DNA of 64,000 bases from Arthrobacter sp. YD4 (GCF_030410515.1 NZ_JAUHHD010000003.1:310001-374000), one strand, 5' to 3'; counted from the first letter of the stretch, positions 44,793 through 53,367 are shown. Program-made: numbers and translations. The notes: generated from the letters alone by a model not told the origin.

Positions 44793-45672
44793 CGAGGACC
44801 TCCTGGCCCTGTTGGCTCTCGGCGAGCGGGACGCCACCGCGGAGGAAACCCTCCACCTGGACAGCTGCGGGGTATGCCGGGACCTCCTGGACGGGTTCCG
44901 GCGGACCGTCGCCGCGGCGAGGGTGGACCCCGCCGGGGCGGAGCTGGCCGCGCCGGGCGGACACAACTGGGCCGCGATCCACGGGACGCTGGGCCTGGCG
45001 CCGGCACTCGCCGCCGACCCGCTGGCCGCCGACGCGCCGGCGCCCGCTCCGTTGGCGATCGACCCGTTGGCCGCACCGGCTCTGGCAGCTCCGGCGCCGT
45101 TGCGGCCGTCAGCCAGCCGGCGGCGGCCCGAGGCGCCGGCCCCGGAGGATCCGCCCCGGACTGGTACGGCGGGCCAGCTGCCCCGCCGGGCCCCCTGGCT
45201 CCTCAGCGCGGCGGCCGGAATCCTGCTCGGCGCGGCCGGCGCCTGGACGGCCTGGAGCGTCCTCGGCCAGTCCACCCCGCCGGCCGCCGGTCCCGCTCCC
45301 AGCACCGCTCCGGCCCCGGGCGCCGGCCCCACCGCGGCCGTGATCGGTGAGGCCGTCCTGACGCCGCTGGGCGGACACTCCGCGCTCGGCAGTGCCCTGG
45401 TAGAGCAACTGCCCGACGGTACGCGGCAGGTTGTGATCACCCTCCCGGAGCAGCAGCTCGCGGGCTACCGCGAGGTGTGGCTGGGCTCCGCGGACCTGTC
45501 CAGGATGGTCAGCTTGGGCGTCCTCGGGCAGGGGAGCCAGGCCTTCGTGGTGCCCGGCGGGTTGGACCTGACGGCGTATCCGGTGCTGGATGTCTCCGAC
45601 GAACCCTACGACGGCGATCCGGCCCACTCCGCGGACAGCCTGGCCCGGGGGAAGCTGTCCCTCCGGGGCTGA
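44779..45672 (+). CDS. Membrane-bound anti-sigma factor with zinc-finger domain
   Basis: The 297-residue protein would hold the upstream ECF sigma inactive. The N-terminal anti-sigma domain has the His-x3-Cys-x2-Cys zinc pattern (HLDSCGVCRDLL, near residue 28), then an Ala/Pro-rich linker, a single membrane helix (about 135-160, WLLSAAAGILLGAAGAWTAW) and an outer RskA-like domain (LALGRSALVEQL and VVITLPEQQL parts). The last part resembles the anti-sigma-K extracytoplasmic domain. Site-1 and site-2 protease genes are not visible nearby. Confidence 0.88.
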   Translation: MAHCDEDLLALLALGERDATAEETLHLDSCGVCRDLLDGFRRTVAAARVDPAGAELAAPGGHNWAAIHGTLGLAPALAADPLAADAPAPAPLAIDPLAAPALAAPAPLRPSASRRRPEAPAPEDPPRTGTAGQLPRRAPWLLSAAAGILLGAAGAWTAWSVLGQSTPPAAGPAPSTAPAPGAGPTAAVIGEAVLTPLGGHSALGSALVEQLPDGTRQVVITLPEQQLAGYREVWLGSADLSRMVSLGVLGQGSQAFVVPGGLDLTAYPVLDVSDEPYDGDPAHSADSLARGKLSLRG

Positions 45673-45737
45673 CCGCCGGCTTCCGGTGGGTCCGGCAGCC
45701 GGCCCCGAGGCGGTGTCTGCCCGGGGGTGGGCCGGTC

Positions 45738-46772
45738 CTACGCGTCGTCGGCGGCGTACCGGAGGCCGATCCGCTCCCGCACCGTGTCCAGGGCCGCCAT
45801 GATGCCCACGGTTTCCTCCGGGGGGAGGATCTCGTTTCCGGTGGCGCCGGCGGCGATCAGGCGCTCCATCTCCCACGCCTGGTACTGCATGCCGCGCCCC
45901 GTGACCGGTTCCTCGAAGCGCTCCACCAGCGTGCCGGCGTCGTCGTAGCGGCTAAAGCCGGTGGGGGTGTACCAGACCGGGTCGATCTCGATCCGGCCGC
46001 CGGTGCCCAGGACCGCGGCGCGGTTGGGGCCCGCGGTGTCCAGGGCGCAGTGCAGGACGGCCTGCTGACCCCGGGCGTAGTCAAAGATCATGGCGGTCTG
46101 CCGGTCCACCCCGGTGGCTGTCATGCTGGCCGAGGCATGGATCCGCTCCGGCACACCCAGCACGTCGAAGGCAAAGGACACCGGGTAGATCCCCAGGTCC
46201 AGCAGGGCGCCGCCGCCGAGGGCGGGGTCGTTGAGCCGGTGGGCCGGGTCCTTGGGCAGGTTCTGGGTGTGGTCCGCCAGCAGGGTCCGGACCTCTCCGA
46301 GCGCGCCGGAGCCGATCAGCTCCCGGATCCGGACCATGTGTGGCAGGTAGCGGGTCCACATCGCCTCCAGCGCCACCAGCCCCTTCGATGCCGCCGCCTC
46401 GGTGACGTGCCGGGCCTGCCGGGCGGTCATGGCGAACGGCTTCTCCACCAGCACGTGCTTGCCGGCATCGAGGGCCAGCATCGCATGTTCATAGTGGAAC
46501 GGGTGCGGCGAGGAAACGTAGACGACGTCGACCTCGGGGTCGGTGGCCAGCGCCTCGTAGCTGGAGTGCGCCGTGGCCAGGCCGAAGCGGTGCGCGAACT
46601 CGCGGGCCGTGTCCGCAGCGCGGGAGCCGACCGCCTGGACGCTGAAGCCGTGTTCGACCAGGTCCGAGGTCTGCAGGCCGGCGATGAGGCCGGTCCCGAG
46701 GATGCCCCAGCGGACGGGCCGGGCGCTGCCGGCGGAGCCGGAGCGCTGCGGAGGGGTGGTGGCGTCTGGCAT
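45738..46772 (-). CDS. Gfo/Idh/MocA-family oxidoreductase
   Basis: A 344-residue NAD(P)-dependent oxidoreductase with the Rossmann start WGILGTGLIAGLQTSDLV, the family cofactor/substrate word VLVEKPFAMTARQAR, and later ALGEVRTLLADH and GALLDLGIYPVSFAFDVLG. Such enzymes act on sugars, inositols and trans-dihydrodiols; this one resembles dimeric dihydrodiol dehydrogenase-like members. The gene lies downstream of the MFS transporter, on the same strand, with a 50-base gap. Confidence 0.88.
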   Translation of the reverse strand: MPDATTPPQRSGSAGSARPVRWGILGTGLIAGLQTSDLVEHGFSVQAVGSRAADTAREFAHRFGLATAHSSYEALATDPEVDVVYVSSPHPFHYEHAMLALDAGKHVLVEKPFAMTARQARHVTEAAASKGLVALEAMWTRYLPHMVRIRELIGSGALGEVRTLLADHTQNLPKDPAHRLNDPALGGGALLDLGIYPVSFAFDVLGVPERIHASASMTATGVDRQTAMIFDYARGQQAVLHCALDTAGPNRAAVLGTGGRIEIDPVWYTPTGFSRYDDAGTLVERFEEPVTGRGMQYQAWEMERLIAAGATGNEILPPEETVGIMAALDTVRERIGLRYAADDA

Positions 46773-46822
46773 CGGGGCTCCCTTGCGTGCGGCCGCGGGG
46801 TGCGGCTGACCTGGGAACGACG

Positions 46823-48085
46823 CTACCGCACCGCCGGGGTAGCGGTGCGGTCCGCGCGGGCTCTCAGTCCGGTCCAGGCCAGCACGATCGCTACCAGCAC
46901 CATCGCCAGGAAGCCCAGGCCGGAGTAGCCCGCCGCGGTCAGCACGGGTCCGGCCAGCGCGCCGCCCAGGGCGCCGGCGGCGTTCATGCTCAGGTCCGAG
47001 ATCCCCTGCAGGGCGGGCCGGTCTTGGCCTGCCACGGACTCGGCCACCATCGCGGAGCCGGCCACCACGGAGGCGGACCAGCCCAGGCCCAGCAGGATCA
47101 GGCTGACCGTGACGCCGGCCTGCGAGTCGGAGTAGAGGCCGGCGATCAGCAGCGAGGCCAGCAGCGTCGCCTGTCCCGCCAGGACCACGGGCAGGCGGCC
47201 GACGCGGTCCGCGAACCAGCCAAAGACGGGGGAGAGCGCATACATGCCGGCGATGTGCAGGCTGATGGTGAAGCCCACAATGGTCAGGCTGGCGCCGTGC
47301 TCGCGCAGGTGGATGGGCGTCATGGACATCAGCGCCACCATAGTGGCATGGCTGAGGGCGACGACGGCGACGGCGTACCGCGCCCGGTTGTTCCGCCGCA
47401 GAATCTGCCGGCCGGTCTGCGGCGGCTCCGGAGCCTCGGTGCGGGCGCCGGCGCGGAGGGACTGCAGCAGCGGGTCGGGCCGGAGCCCGGTGAGGTAGAC
47501 CGCCGCGGCGGCCAGCTGGCCGGCGACGGAGAAGGCGAAGGCTCCGGTCATGGGCGGCAAGCCGAGGGCGGCACCCACGGCCTCGCCGGGGCCGAAGAGG
47601 TTGGGACCGAGGACTGCGCCGACGGTGGTGGACCAGACGACGACGGACAGGTCGCGGGCGCGGGTGCCCGTGGTGGCGAGGTCGGTGGCCGCGAACCGGG
47701 CCTGAAGGTTGACGGCCGAGCCCGAGCCCAGCAGCATCAGGCCCAGCAACAGCAACGGGAAGATGCCGAGCGCCGCGGAGCTGATAGCCGTTGCGGCGCC
47801 CAGGCAGGCGATCAGGGCGCCGGTAGAGAGGGACACCCGGCGGCCGCGCGCCAGGGCCAGGCGCGAGAGCGGAATGGCGGCCACAGCGGCACCGAGGGTG
47901 CTCATAGTCGCCGCGGTGCCGGCCCAGGCCGGGGACCCGGACAGCTGGGCCGCGAGCAGCGATCCCAGGGACAGGGTGGCGCCCATGCCGACTCCGCCGA
48001 GGACCTGGCCGCCCACCAGCACGGAGAGCACCTTGCGCTGCGACGCCTGCCGCGGAGGGTGCTCCCGTGCCGGCCGGGGGGTCAC
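46823..48085 (-). CDS. MFS transporter
   Basis: A 420-residue membrane protein with about twelve helices, the usual MFS size. The loop 2-3 signature is weak but visible (RLALARGRRVSLSTGALI) and the helix 7 loop has GWFADRVGRLPVVLAG. Its relatives are drug or metabolite exporters. The GTG at 48085 overlaps the stop of the 38-residue Cys-rich peptide gene by four bases, so the two are co-translated and share the operator at 48253-48276. Substrate unknown; a metal complex or metal-linked compound is suggested by the neighbour. Confidence 0.88.
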   Translation of the reverse strand: MTPRPAREHPPRQASQRKVLSVLVGGQVLGGVGMGATLSLGSLLAAQLSGSPAWAGTAATMSTLGAAVAAIPLSRLALARGRRVSLSTGALIACLGAATAISSAALGIFPLLLLGLMLLGSGSAVNLQARFAATDLATTGTRARDLSVVVWSTTVGAVLGPNLFGPGEAVGAALGLPPMTGAFAFSVAGQLAAAAVYLTGLRPDPLLQSLRAGARTEAPEPPQTGRQILRRNNRARYAVAVVALSHATMVALMSMTPIHLREHGASLTIVGFTISLHIAGMYALSPVFGWFADRVGRLPVVLAGQATLLASLLIAGLYSDSQAGVTVSLILLGLGWSASVVAGSAMVAESVAGQDRPALQGISDLSMNAAGALGGALAGPVLTAAGYSGLGFLAMVLVAIVLAWTGLRARADRTATPAVR

Positions 48086-48198
48086 TTGCAGGTGCAGCGC
48101 TGTTCAGCGGGAACGTTGGCCATCACGGAGTCAACGTGCTCGCCGCAGCCGGCCCAGGTGATCTTTCCGCAGGTGTTGCATCGAACGGGACTGCACAT
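48082..48198 (-). CDS. 38-residue Cys-rich zinc-ribbon-like peptide
   Basis: This very short protein has six cysteines and a histidine: Cys2, Cys7, Cys10, Cys18, His21, Cys35 and Cys37 (RCNTCGKITWAGCGEHVD and a final RCTCK). The Cys-x2-Cys with later Cys-x2-His forms a likely zinc or copper site. The ATG at 48198 follows GAGGAG by six bases, a strong site, and the coding frame is coupled by GTGA overlap to the MFS gene. Similar peptides occur in actinobacteria and proteobacteria but I know no defined function. A metallochaperone role is inferred. Confidence 0.75.
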   Translation of the reverse strand: MCSPVRCNTCGKITWAGCGEHVDSVMANVPAEQRCTCK

Positions 48199-48252
48199 GG
48201 TGTTCTCCTCAAAAGTTGTGGTGCCGGGACTCCGAATGGATACCCGCCCTCC

Positions 48253-48276
48253 AATAATACCCCTTGGGGTATTATT
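48253..48276. promoter_or_regulatory. 24-bp inverted repeat with TACCCC/GGGGTA core, CsoR-like operator
   Basis: AATAATACCCC and GGGGTATTATT flank a TT centre, giving 11 perfect pairs. The C4/G4 blocks with TA ends match the CsoR/RcnR/FrmR operator type. It lies 54 bases upstream of the Cys-rich peptide start and 49 bases after the arsR stop, so it controls the peptide-MFS unit. No CsoR-like gene is in the window; copper, nickel, formaldehyde or persulfide could be the signal. Confidence 0.55.
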
Positions 48277-48325
48277 CATAAGGTTACCCGGCGCTTGCGG
48301 AGCCCGGTTTCCCGGCGGTGGGTCC

Positions 48326-48676
48326 CTAGAGGGATTCGACGAGCCCGGCGGTTCCGGCGATCGCCCCCGGGACAAGAGAATAGTAGGCCCAGGTGCCCCG
48401 CTTCTCACGGTGCAGGAGGCCTGCGTCGACCAGGATTTTCAGGTGGTGGGAAACGGTGGGCTGGCTCAGGCCGAGGGGTTCTGTCAGGTCGCAGACACAG
48501 GCTTCGCCCCCGCCGGAGGCCTTGACGATCGAGAGCAGCCGCAGCCGGTTCGGATCGGCGAGCGCCTTGAAGACGGACGCCCTGCGCCGGGCCTCCTCCG
48601 GCGCCAGGGCCGGGGTCGCAGAGGGTGTGCAGCAGCTCCCGGTGGAGGCCTGATCAAGAATGTCCAGCGACGTCAT
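48326..48676 (-). CDS. arsR: ArsR-family arsenic-responsive repressor
   Basis: The 116-residue winged-helix repressor has the helix-turn-helix CDLTEPLGLSQPTVSHHLKIL and wing LHREKRGTWAYYSL. Metalloid-binding Cys appear in two places: the N-terminal pair in STGSCCTPS and CVC in GGEACVCDLT. An N-terminal CC pair with one distal Cys is the Corynebacterium ArsR1 type, in contrast to the ELCVCDL-only type of E. coli. The ATG at 48676 follows GAGGG; the frame to 48730 is unlike the family. It is divergent from acr3, which it should repress. Confidence 0.92.
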   Translation of the reverse strand: MTSLDILDQASTGSCCTPSATPALAPEEARRRASVFKALADPNRLRLLSIVKASGGGEACVCDLTEPLGLSQPTVSHHLKILVDAGLLHREKRGTWAYYSLVPGAIAGTAGLVESL

Positions 48677-48696
48677 GCCCTCATTATGCCCACAGA

Positions 48697-48735
48697 TTGA
48701 CATTCGTCGATATAGCCGCCGATACTTCATATCGA
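48697..48735 (+). promoter_or_regulatory. acr3 promoter with overlapping ArsR-type operator
   Basis: TTGACA (48697-48702) and GATACT (48721-48726) are 18 bases apart and lead into the acr3 gene. TCGATAT (48707-48713) and ATATCGA (48729-48735) form an inverted repeat overlapping the core promoter, a layout suited to repression by the divergent ArsR. Confidence 0.6.
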
Positions 48736-48781
48736 CAAGTTTCGATCTCTATCGCGAATCCCTTTACCCGCCAGGAGCCCC

Positions 48782-49879
48782 GTGAGCACCCAGACTGACC
48801 CGTCGCCCACCCGTGAAGGTGAGGCCGCCGTCGTCGGCAGGCTTTCCACCCTGGACAGGTTCCTGCCGGTATGGATCATCGTCGCGATGGTTCTGGGCCT
48901 GGTGCTGGGAAGCGCCATCCCTGGCCTGAACGCCGCGCTCGACGCCGTGAAGATCGGCGAAGTCTCGCTGCCGATCGCCGTCGGCCTGCTGGTGATGATG
49001 TACCCGGTGCTGGCGAAGGTCCGCTACGACCGGGCGCACCGCGTCATCGGCGACCGGAAGCTCATGGTCACGTCCCTGGCGCTCAACTGGATCCTGGCGC
49101 CGGCGTTCATGTTCGCCCTGGCCTGGATCTTCATTCCGGACCTTCCCGAATACCGCACCGGGCTGATCATTGTGGGTCTGGCCCGCTGCATCGCCATGGT
49201 GATGATCTGGAACGACCTCGCCTGCGGCGACCGGGAGGCGGCGGCCGTGCTGGTGGCCATCAACTCCGTTTTCCAGGTCATCGCCTTCGGCACCCTGGGC
49301 TGGTTCTACCTCCAGCTCCTGCCGTCCTGGCTGGGGCTGCCGACCACCAGCGCCGGCTTCTCCTTCTGGGCCATCACCGGCTCGGTGCTGGTGTTCCTCG
49401 GAATCCCGCTGCTGGCCGGATTCCTCACCCGCACCATCGGCGAAAAAGCCAAGGGCCGCGACTGGTACGAGGGGGCGTTCCTGCCGAAGCTGGGCCCCTG
49501 GGCGTTGTACGGCCTGCTCTTCACCATCACCCTGCTGTTCGCCCTTCAGGGCGGCACCATTACCTCCCGGCCGCTGGACGTTCTCCGGATTGCCCTGCCG
49601 CTCCTGGTCTACTTCCTGGTGGTCTTCGGCGCCGGGATGGCCATCGGCAAGGGCCTCGGTCTCGGTTACGGCAAGACCACCACGCTCGCGTTCACGGCCG
49701 CCGGCAACAACTTCGAACTCGCCATCGCCGTGGCAATCGGGACCTTCGGCGTCACCTCCGGGCAAGCGCTCGCCGGCGTCGTCGGGCCGCTGATCGAAGT
49801 TCCCGTCCTGGTGGCACTTGTCTACGCCGCCCTCTGGGCCCGCCGGCGTTACTTCACCCCCCGCACCCTTCCCGCCTAA
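48782..49879 (+). CDS. acr3: Arsenite efflux permease, ACR3 family
   Basis: Acr3 exports As(III) from the cell. The 365-residue protein has ten helices and the Acr3 signature GLARCIAMVMIWNDLACGD, whose Cys is needed for transport, plus GKTTTLAFTAAGNNFELAIAVAI with the conserved Glu. The GTG start follows a CCAGGAG box at about 48771. It leads an operon acr3-arsC-flavoprotein-GNAT and is divergent from arsR. The family is often annotated arsB, but it is unrelated to E. coli ArsB. Confidence 0.95.
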   Translation: MSTQTDPSPTREGEAAVVGRLSTLDRFLPVWIIVAMVLGLVLGSAIPGLNAALDAVKIGEVSLPIAVGLLVMMYPVLAKVRYDRAHRVIGDRKLMVTSLALNWILAPAFMFALAWIFIPDLPEYRTGLIIVGLARCIAMVMIWNDLACGDREAAAVLVAINSVFQVIAFGTLGWFYLQLLPSWLGLPTTSAGFSFWAITGSVLVFLGIPLLAGFLTRTIGEKAKGRDWYEGAFLPKLGPWALYGLLFTITLLFALQGGTITSRPLDVLRIALPLLVYFLVVFGAGMAIGKGLGLGYGKTTTLAFTAAGNNFELAIAVAIGTFGVTSGQALAGVVGPLIEVPVLVALVYAALWARRRYFTPRTLPA

Positions 49880-49902
49880 CCCCGCACACTCAGGAGAATC
49901 GC

Positions 49903-50319
49903 ATGAGCACCGAAACGGCCAAGAAGCCCTCCGTCCTGTTCGTCTGCGTCCACAACGCCGGACGCTCCCAGATGGCCGCCGCCTTCCTCACCACCCTGGG
50001 CAAGGGCGAGATCGAGGTCCGTTCCGCCGGATCAGCGCCCGCGGACAAGGTCAACCCCTCCGCCGTCGAGGCCATGGCCGAACTCGGCATCGACATGTCG
50101 GCCGAGATCCCCAAGGTCCTCACCACCGAGGCCGTCAAGGAATCCGACGTCGTCATCACCATGGGCTGCGGCGACACCTGCCCGATCTTCCCCGGCAAGC
50201 GCTACGAGGACTGGGAACTCGCCGACCCGGCCGGCAAGGGCGTGGAGTCGGTCCGGCCTATCCGCGACGAGATCAAGGCCCGTATCGAGGAACTCATCGC
50301 ATCCCTGAAGGAGGACTGA
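49903..50319 (+). CDS. arsC: Low-molecular-weight-phosphatase-type arsenate reductase
   Basis: ArsC reduces As(V) to As(III) for export. The 138-residue protein has the CX5R loop CVHNAGR (Cys15-Arg21) and the downstream MGCGDTCPIFPGKRYEDWEL region with two Cys. This cysteine layout matches the Corynebacterium mycothiol-linked ArsC1/ArsC2 type more than the thioredoxin-linked Bacillus type; mycothiol is present in actinobacteria. CAGGAGAATCGC precedes the ATG. Confidence 0.94.
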   Translation: MSTETAKKPSVLFVCVHNAGRSQMAAAFLTTLGKGEIEVRSAGSAPADKVNPSAVEAMAELGIDMSAEIPKVLTTEAVKESDVVITMGCGDTCPIFPGKRYEDWELADPAGKGVESVRPIRDEIKARIEELIASLKED

Positions 50320-50321
50320 CC

Positions 50322-51734
50322 ATGGCCGTCACCGGATCCCTTCCCGTCGCCATCATCGGCGCCGGTCCGGTAGGACTCGCCGCCGCGGCGCACCTGCTCG
50401 AGCGGGGCCTCGAACCCGTGATTTTCGAGGCCGGGGCGGCCCCGGCCGATGCCATCCGGCAGTGGCGACACATTCGGCTGTTCTCGCCGTGGCAGTACAA
50501 CACCGACCCGGCGACCGTGCGGTTGCTCGACGCCGCCGGCTGGGAAGCACCGAAGCCGTCGGGTCTGCCCACCGGCGGAGATCTCATCGACCGGTACCTG
50601 GAGCCGCTGGCCGCGCTGCCCGCCATCGCCGGGCGCCTGCACACCGGCTCCCGGGTCACCGCCGTCACCCGTGAGGGACTGGACAAGACGCATAGCCGGA
50701 ACCGCGCCGGTACGCCGTTCCTGCTCCGGATCGAGGAGGCCGGGGGCGGCACCCGCGAGGTGCGGGCCGCCGCCGTCATCGACGCCTCCGGCACCTGGTC
50801 CACCCGCAACCCGCTCGGCACCTCCGGCCTGCCGGCCCGCGGCGAGTCGGCCGCCACCGCCCGGATCACCCCGGCGCTGCCGGACGTGCGGGGCCGCGAC
50901 CGTGAAATCTTCGCCGGCCGCACCGCCGTCGTGGTCGGTTCCGGGCACTCCGCCGCCAACACCCTGATCCACCTCGCCGACCTGGCGGCCCAGGAGCCCG
51001 GCACCCGGATCCTCTGGGCCATCCGCGGCGCCTCCGCCGCCAAAGTCTACGGCGGCGGAGACGCCGACGGCCTCGCTGCCAGGGGCCTGCTCGGCAGCCG
51101 GCTCCGCGGCCTCGTCCAGGACGGGACCGTGCAGCTGCAGGCGCGGTTCGGCATCGCCGCCGTCTCCCTGAACGGCACCCAGGTCACACTCACGGCCACC
51201 GACGGGCGCACGCTCAGCGCCGACGTCGTGGTCCCCGCGACCGGCTTCCGCCCGGACCTGGACGTGCTGCGGGAACTCCGGCTGGACCTTGACCCGGGCG
51301 TGGAGGCGCCGCGGCAGCTCGCGCCGCTGATCGACCCGGAGTTCCACTCCTGCGGCACCGTGGAACCGCACGGGGCGCGGATGCTGGCGCACCCGGAGGA
51401 AGACTTCTACATCGTGGGCATGAAGTCCTATGGCCGCGCCCCGACCTTCCTGCTCGCCACCGGCTACGAACAGGTCCGTTCCGTGGCCGCGGCGCTGGCC
51501 GGCGACCGGGAGGGGGCGGACACCGTCCACCTGGAGCTGCCGGAGACCGGGGTTTGCTCCACAGACGTCGGCAGCAGCTGCGATGCGCCCGCCTTAGCCG
51601 ATGCGCCCGCCACGGCCGGGACGTCGGCGCCAGCCGGGGCAGGCGGCGGCTGCTGCACTGCACCGGAGCCCGTCCTCCTCGGTTTTCCCACGGGATTGCT
51701 GCACGGGCGCAGCGGCGAAGCGGACGCCGGATGA
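50322..51734 (+). CDS. ars-operon flavoprotein (ArsO-like, FAD-dependent)
   Basis: A 470-residue flavoprotein with the FAD loop VAIIGAGPVGLAAAAHLLE and a second Rossmann TAVVVGSGHSAANTLIHLA. Members occur in actinobacterial ars operons, sometimes called ArsO (flavin monooxygenase) and thought to act on arsenic species. The C-terminal 50 residues are unusual: a Cys pair and Cys-rich tail (VCSTDVGSSCD, then GGGCCTAPEP) that could bind or relay arsenic. It starts two bases after arsC and overlaps the GNAT gene by four bases (ATGA). Confidence 0.82.
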   Translation: MAVTGSLPVAIIGAGPVGLAAAAHLLERGLEPVIFEAGAAPADAIRQWRHIRLFSPWQYNTDPATVRLLDAAGWEAPKPSGLPTGGDLIDRYLEPLAALPAIAGRLHTGSRVTAVTREGLDKTHSRNRAGTPFLLRIEEAGGGTREVRAAAVIDASGTWSTRNPLGTSGLPARGESAATARITPALPDVRGRDREIFAGRTAVVVGSGHSAANTLIHLADLAAQEPGTRILWAIRGASAAKVYGGGDADGLAARGLLGSRLRGLVQDGTVQLQARFGIAAVSLNGTQVTLTATDGRTLSADVVVPATGFRPDLDVLRELRLDLDPGVEAPRQLAPLIDPEFHSCGTVEPHGARMLAHPEEDFYIVGMKSYGRAPTFLLATGYEQVRSVAAALAGDREGADTVHLELPETGVCSTDVGSSCDAPALADAPATAGTSAPAGAGGGCCTAPEPVLLGFPTGLLHGRSGEADAG

Positions 51735-52246
51735 GCGCCGGGGCGGGCCTCCGGATCAGGGATCTGACTGCCGCGGATTGGCCCGCCGTCCGGGCGGTCT
51801 GGGCCGAAGGCATCGCCACCGGCCACGCGACCTTTGAGGCGGAGCCGCCGTCCTGGGAGAGCTTCGACGCCGGACGCCGTCCGGACGTCCGCCTGGTGCT
51901 GGAGGACGACGGCGCCGTGCTCGGCTGGGCAGCCGTCTCGCCGGTGTCCTCACGCCCCGTCTACCGCGGCGTGGTGGAACACTCGCTCTACCTCGCCGCC
52001 GCCGCGCGGGGCCGCGGCCACGGTGCCCGGCTCCTCGCGGAGCTCATCGGCCGCTGCCGGGAGGCCGGCATCTGGACCATCCAGTCGACCATCTTCCCGG
52101 AGAACACCGCCTCCCTGGCCCTGCACGAACGCCTGGGCTTCACCGTGGTGGGAACCCGGCGCCGGATTGGCCTGATGTCCTATGGGCCGCTCGCCGGGCA
52201 GTGGCGGGACACCGTCCTGATGGAGTACCGCAGCCCGGACCACTAG
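51731..52246 (+). CDS. GNAT acetyltransferase of ars operon, PAT/ArsN1-like
   Basis: A 171-residue acetyltransferase with the PAT-like layout: IRDLTAADWPAVRAVWAEG, the TFEAEPPSWESFDAGRR segment and VVEHSLYLAAAARGRGHGARL acetyl-CoA loop, ending TIQSTIFPENTASLALHERLGF. This pattern matches phosphinothricin acetyltransferases and the arsinothricin acetyltransferase ArsN1. Being translationally coupled to an ars operon supports ArsN1, which would detoxify the antibiotic arsinothricin. Substrate is inferred. Confidence 0.82.
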   Translation: MSAGAGLRIRDLTAADWPAVRAVWAEGIATGHATFEAEPPSWESFDAGRRPDVRLVLEDDGAVLGWAAVSPVSSRPVYRGVVEHSLYLAAAARGRGHGARLLAELIGRCREAGIWTIQSTIFPENTASLALHERLGFTVVGTRRRIGLMSYGPLAGQWRDTVLMEYRSPDH

Positions 52247-52286
52247 CCGGACACGGGGCCCACGGCCGGTGCGGAAGAATGGGACG

Positions 52287-52937
52287 GTGAGCGAGGCCGG
52301 TGACTTCATAGACGCGACACTGCAGCGTGAGAGTTCCTGGCAGCGCGCCGAGGCCGGGCAGGACCGCTTCGGGCCCGGGCTCTCGGTCTACGGCGCCTCC
52401 GTTGGCGCCGTCCGGGGCACCGTCCGCGACGCGCTCCGCCGGCACCGGCAACTGGACCGGGACGGTCTCACCGCGCTCAGTTCGGAACTGTGGGCCGTGC
52501 CCGTGTTCGAGCGCCGCCTGGCCGCCGTCGTGCTCCTACAGTCGGCCCTGCGGCACCTGGACAACTCGGACCTGACCCGGATCGAGGGCTTCCTCCGCGG
52601 CGCGCACCTGCCCGACCTCGCGGACCCGCTGGCGGTGGACGTGGTGGGGCCGCTCATCGCCGGGCTGGGCGGGCAGGCCCGGGCCCGCGCCGAGGCCGTC
52701 CTGGACCGGTGGCTGGGCGATCCCGACCCCTGGCTTCGCCGCGCGGCCCTGCTGGCTCCGCTGCGGGAACTCCGAAAGGGCGCCGGGGACTGGGCGCGGT
52801 TCCGGCGCCGGGCGGTTCTGGCCCTGGCCAACGGCACTGCGGACGGCACGGCGGACGGCGGCCGGGACGGCAGGGCGGCGGAGATCGTGAGGGCCGCCGT
52901 CGAGCGCGTCGAACGGGAAGCGGGCGGAGAAGCCTAG
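52287..52937 (+). CDS. AlkD-like DNA alkylation repair protein
   Basis: A 216-residue helical-repeat protein of the AlkC/AlkD type. It has ELWAVPVFERRLAAVVLL, LADPLAVDVVGPLIAGLG and WLGDPDPWLRRAALLAPLREL, the repeated HEAT-like pairs with conserved Trp and Asp. AlkD removes N3- and N7-alkylpurines. The GTG at 52287 starts the family-like part; the frame opens at 52269. It stands alone after the ars operon, with no terminator seen between. Confidence 0.75.
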   Translation: MSEAGDFIDATLQRESSWQRAEAGQDRFGPGLSVYGASVGAVRGTVRDALRRHRQLDRDGLTALSSELWAVPVFERRLAAVVLLQSALRHLDNSDLTRIEGFLRGAHLPDLADPLAVDVVGPLIAGLGGQARARAEAVLDRWLGDPDPWLRRAALLAPLRELRKGAGDWARFRRRAVLALANGTADGTADGGRDGRAAEIVRAAVERVEREAGGEA

Positions 52938-52965
52938 TTATATCTGGTGCGCGAAGCGGCGGGAC

Positions 52966-53217
52966 TCAGGCGGGGCGGCGCTCGACGACGGCGTAGGCCT
53001 TGCCGTCCAGGAACTCCCAGTCCGTCACCACCATGAAGCCCAGCGCGTCCACCCTGTCGTTCAGCACGTGCAGGTCGAAGCCGCCGTCGCGCGGCTCGGC
53101 ATCCCAAGTGGCGACGTGGATCTCCTTCCCCTCGAGAACCAGCAGCTCGGTGTTCACGTCGAAGTCTTCCTGCGGCTGATCACTCAGCTGGCAGATCGCG
53201 ACACAATGGGGATTCAT
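52966..53217 (-). CDS. Small hypothetical protein (83 residues)
   Basis: A soluble 83-residue protein, unknown. The ATG at 53217 follows GGAGG by five bases; the longer frame to 53388 runs through the riboswitch region and is rejected. The middle (EDFDVNTELLVLEGKEIHVATWD) and end (ALGFMVVTDWEFLDGKAYAVV) look like alternating beta strands of a small sheet protein. It faces away from the riboswitch gene. Confidence 0.65.
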   Translation of the reverse strand: MNPHCVAICQLSDQPQEDFDVNTELLVLEGKEIHVATWDAEPRDGGFDLHVLNDRVDALGFMVVTDWEFLDGKAYAVVERRPA

Positions 53218-53367
53218 CGGATCCTCCGCTCGGGACATGGTGGGATCATCGTAGCCCCGCCGGGACGCCTCTGCCGTTACCTTAATGTGACATTCGGGAG
53301 GATGGCCGTTACCGTGGAAGGGTGCCCGTTGGTTTCCGAGACGGGCACCCCCGGACCGATTGCCTAA

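Noticed and set aside
48253..48276. The 24-bp repeat as the arsR terminator
   Set aside because: A two-base centre is too tight for a hairpin loop without losing pairs; its AT arms and C/G blocks suit an operator better.
53320..53350. 10-bp hairpin GGGTGCCCGT/ACGGGCACCC
   Set aside because: It could be a terminator or upstream part of the leader, but it has no T run, follows no nearby gene end and is not part of the ydaO core, so it is not called.
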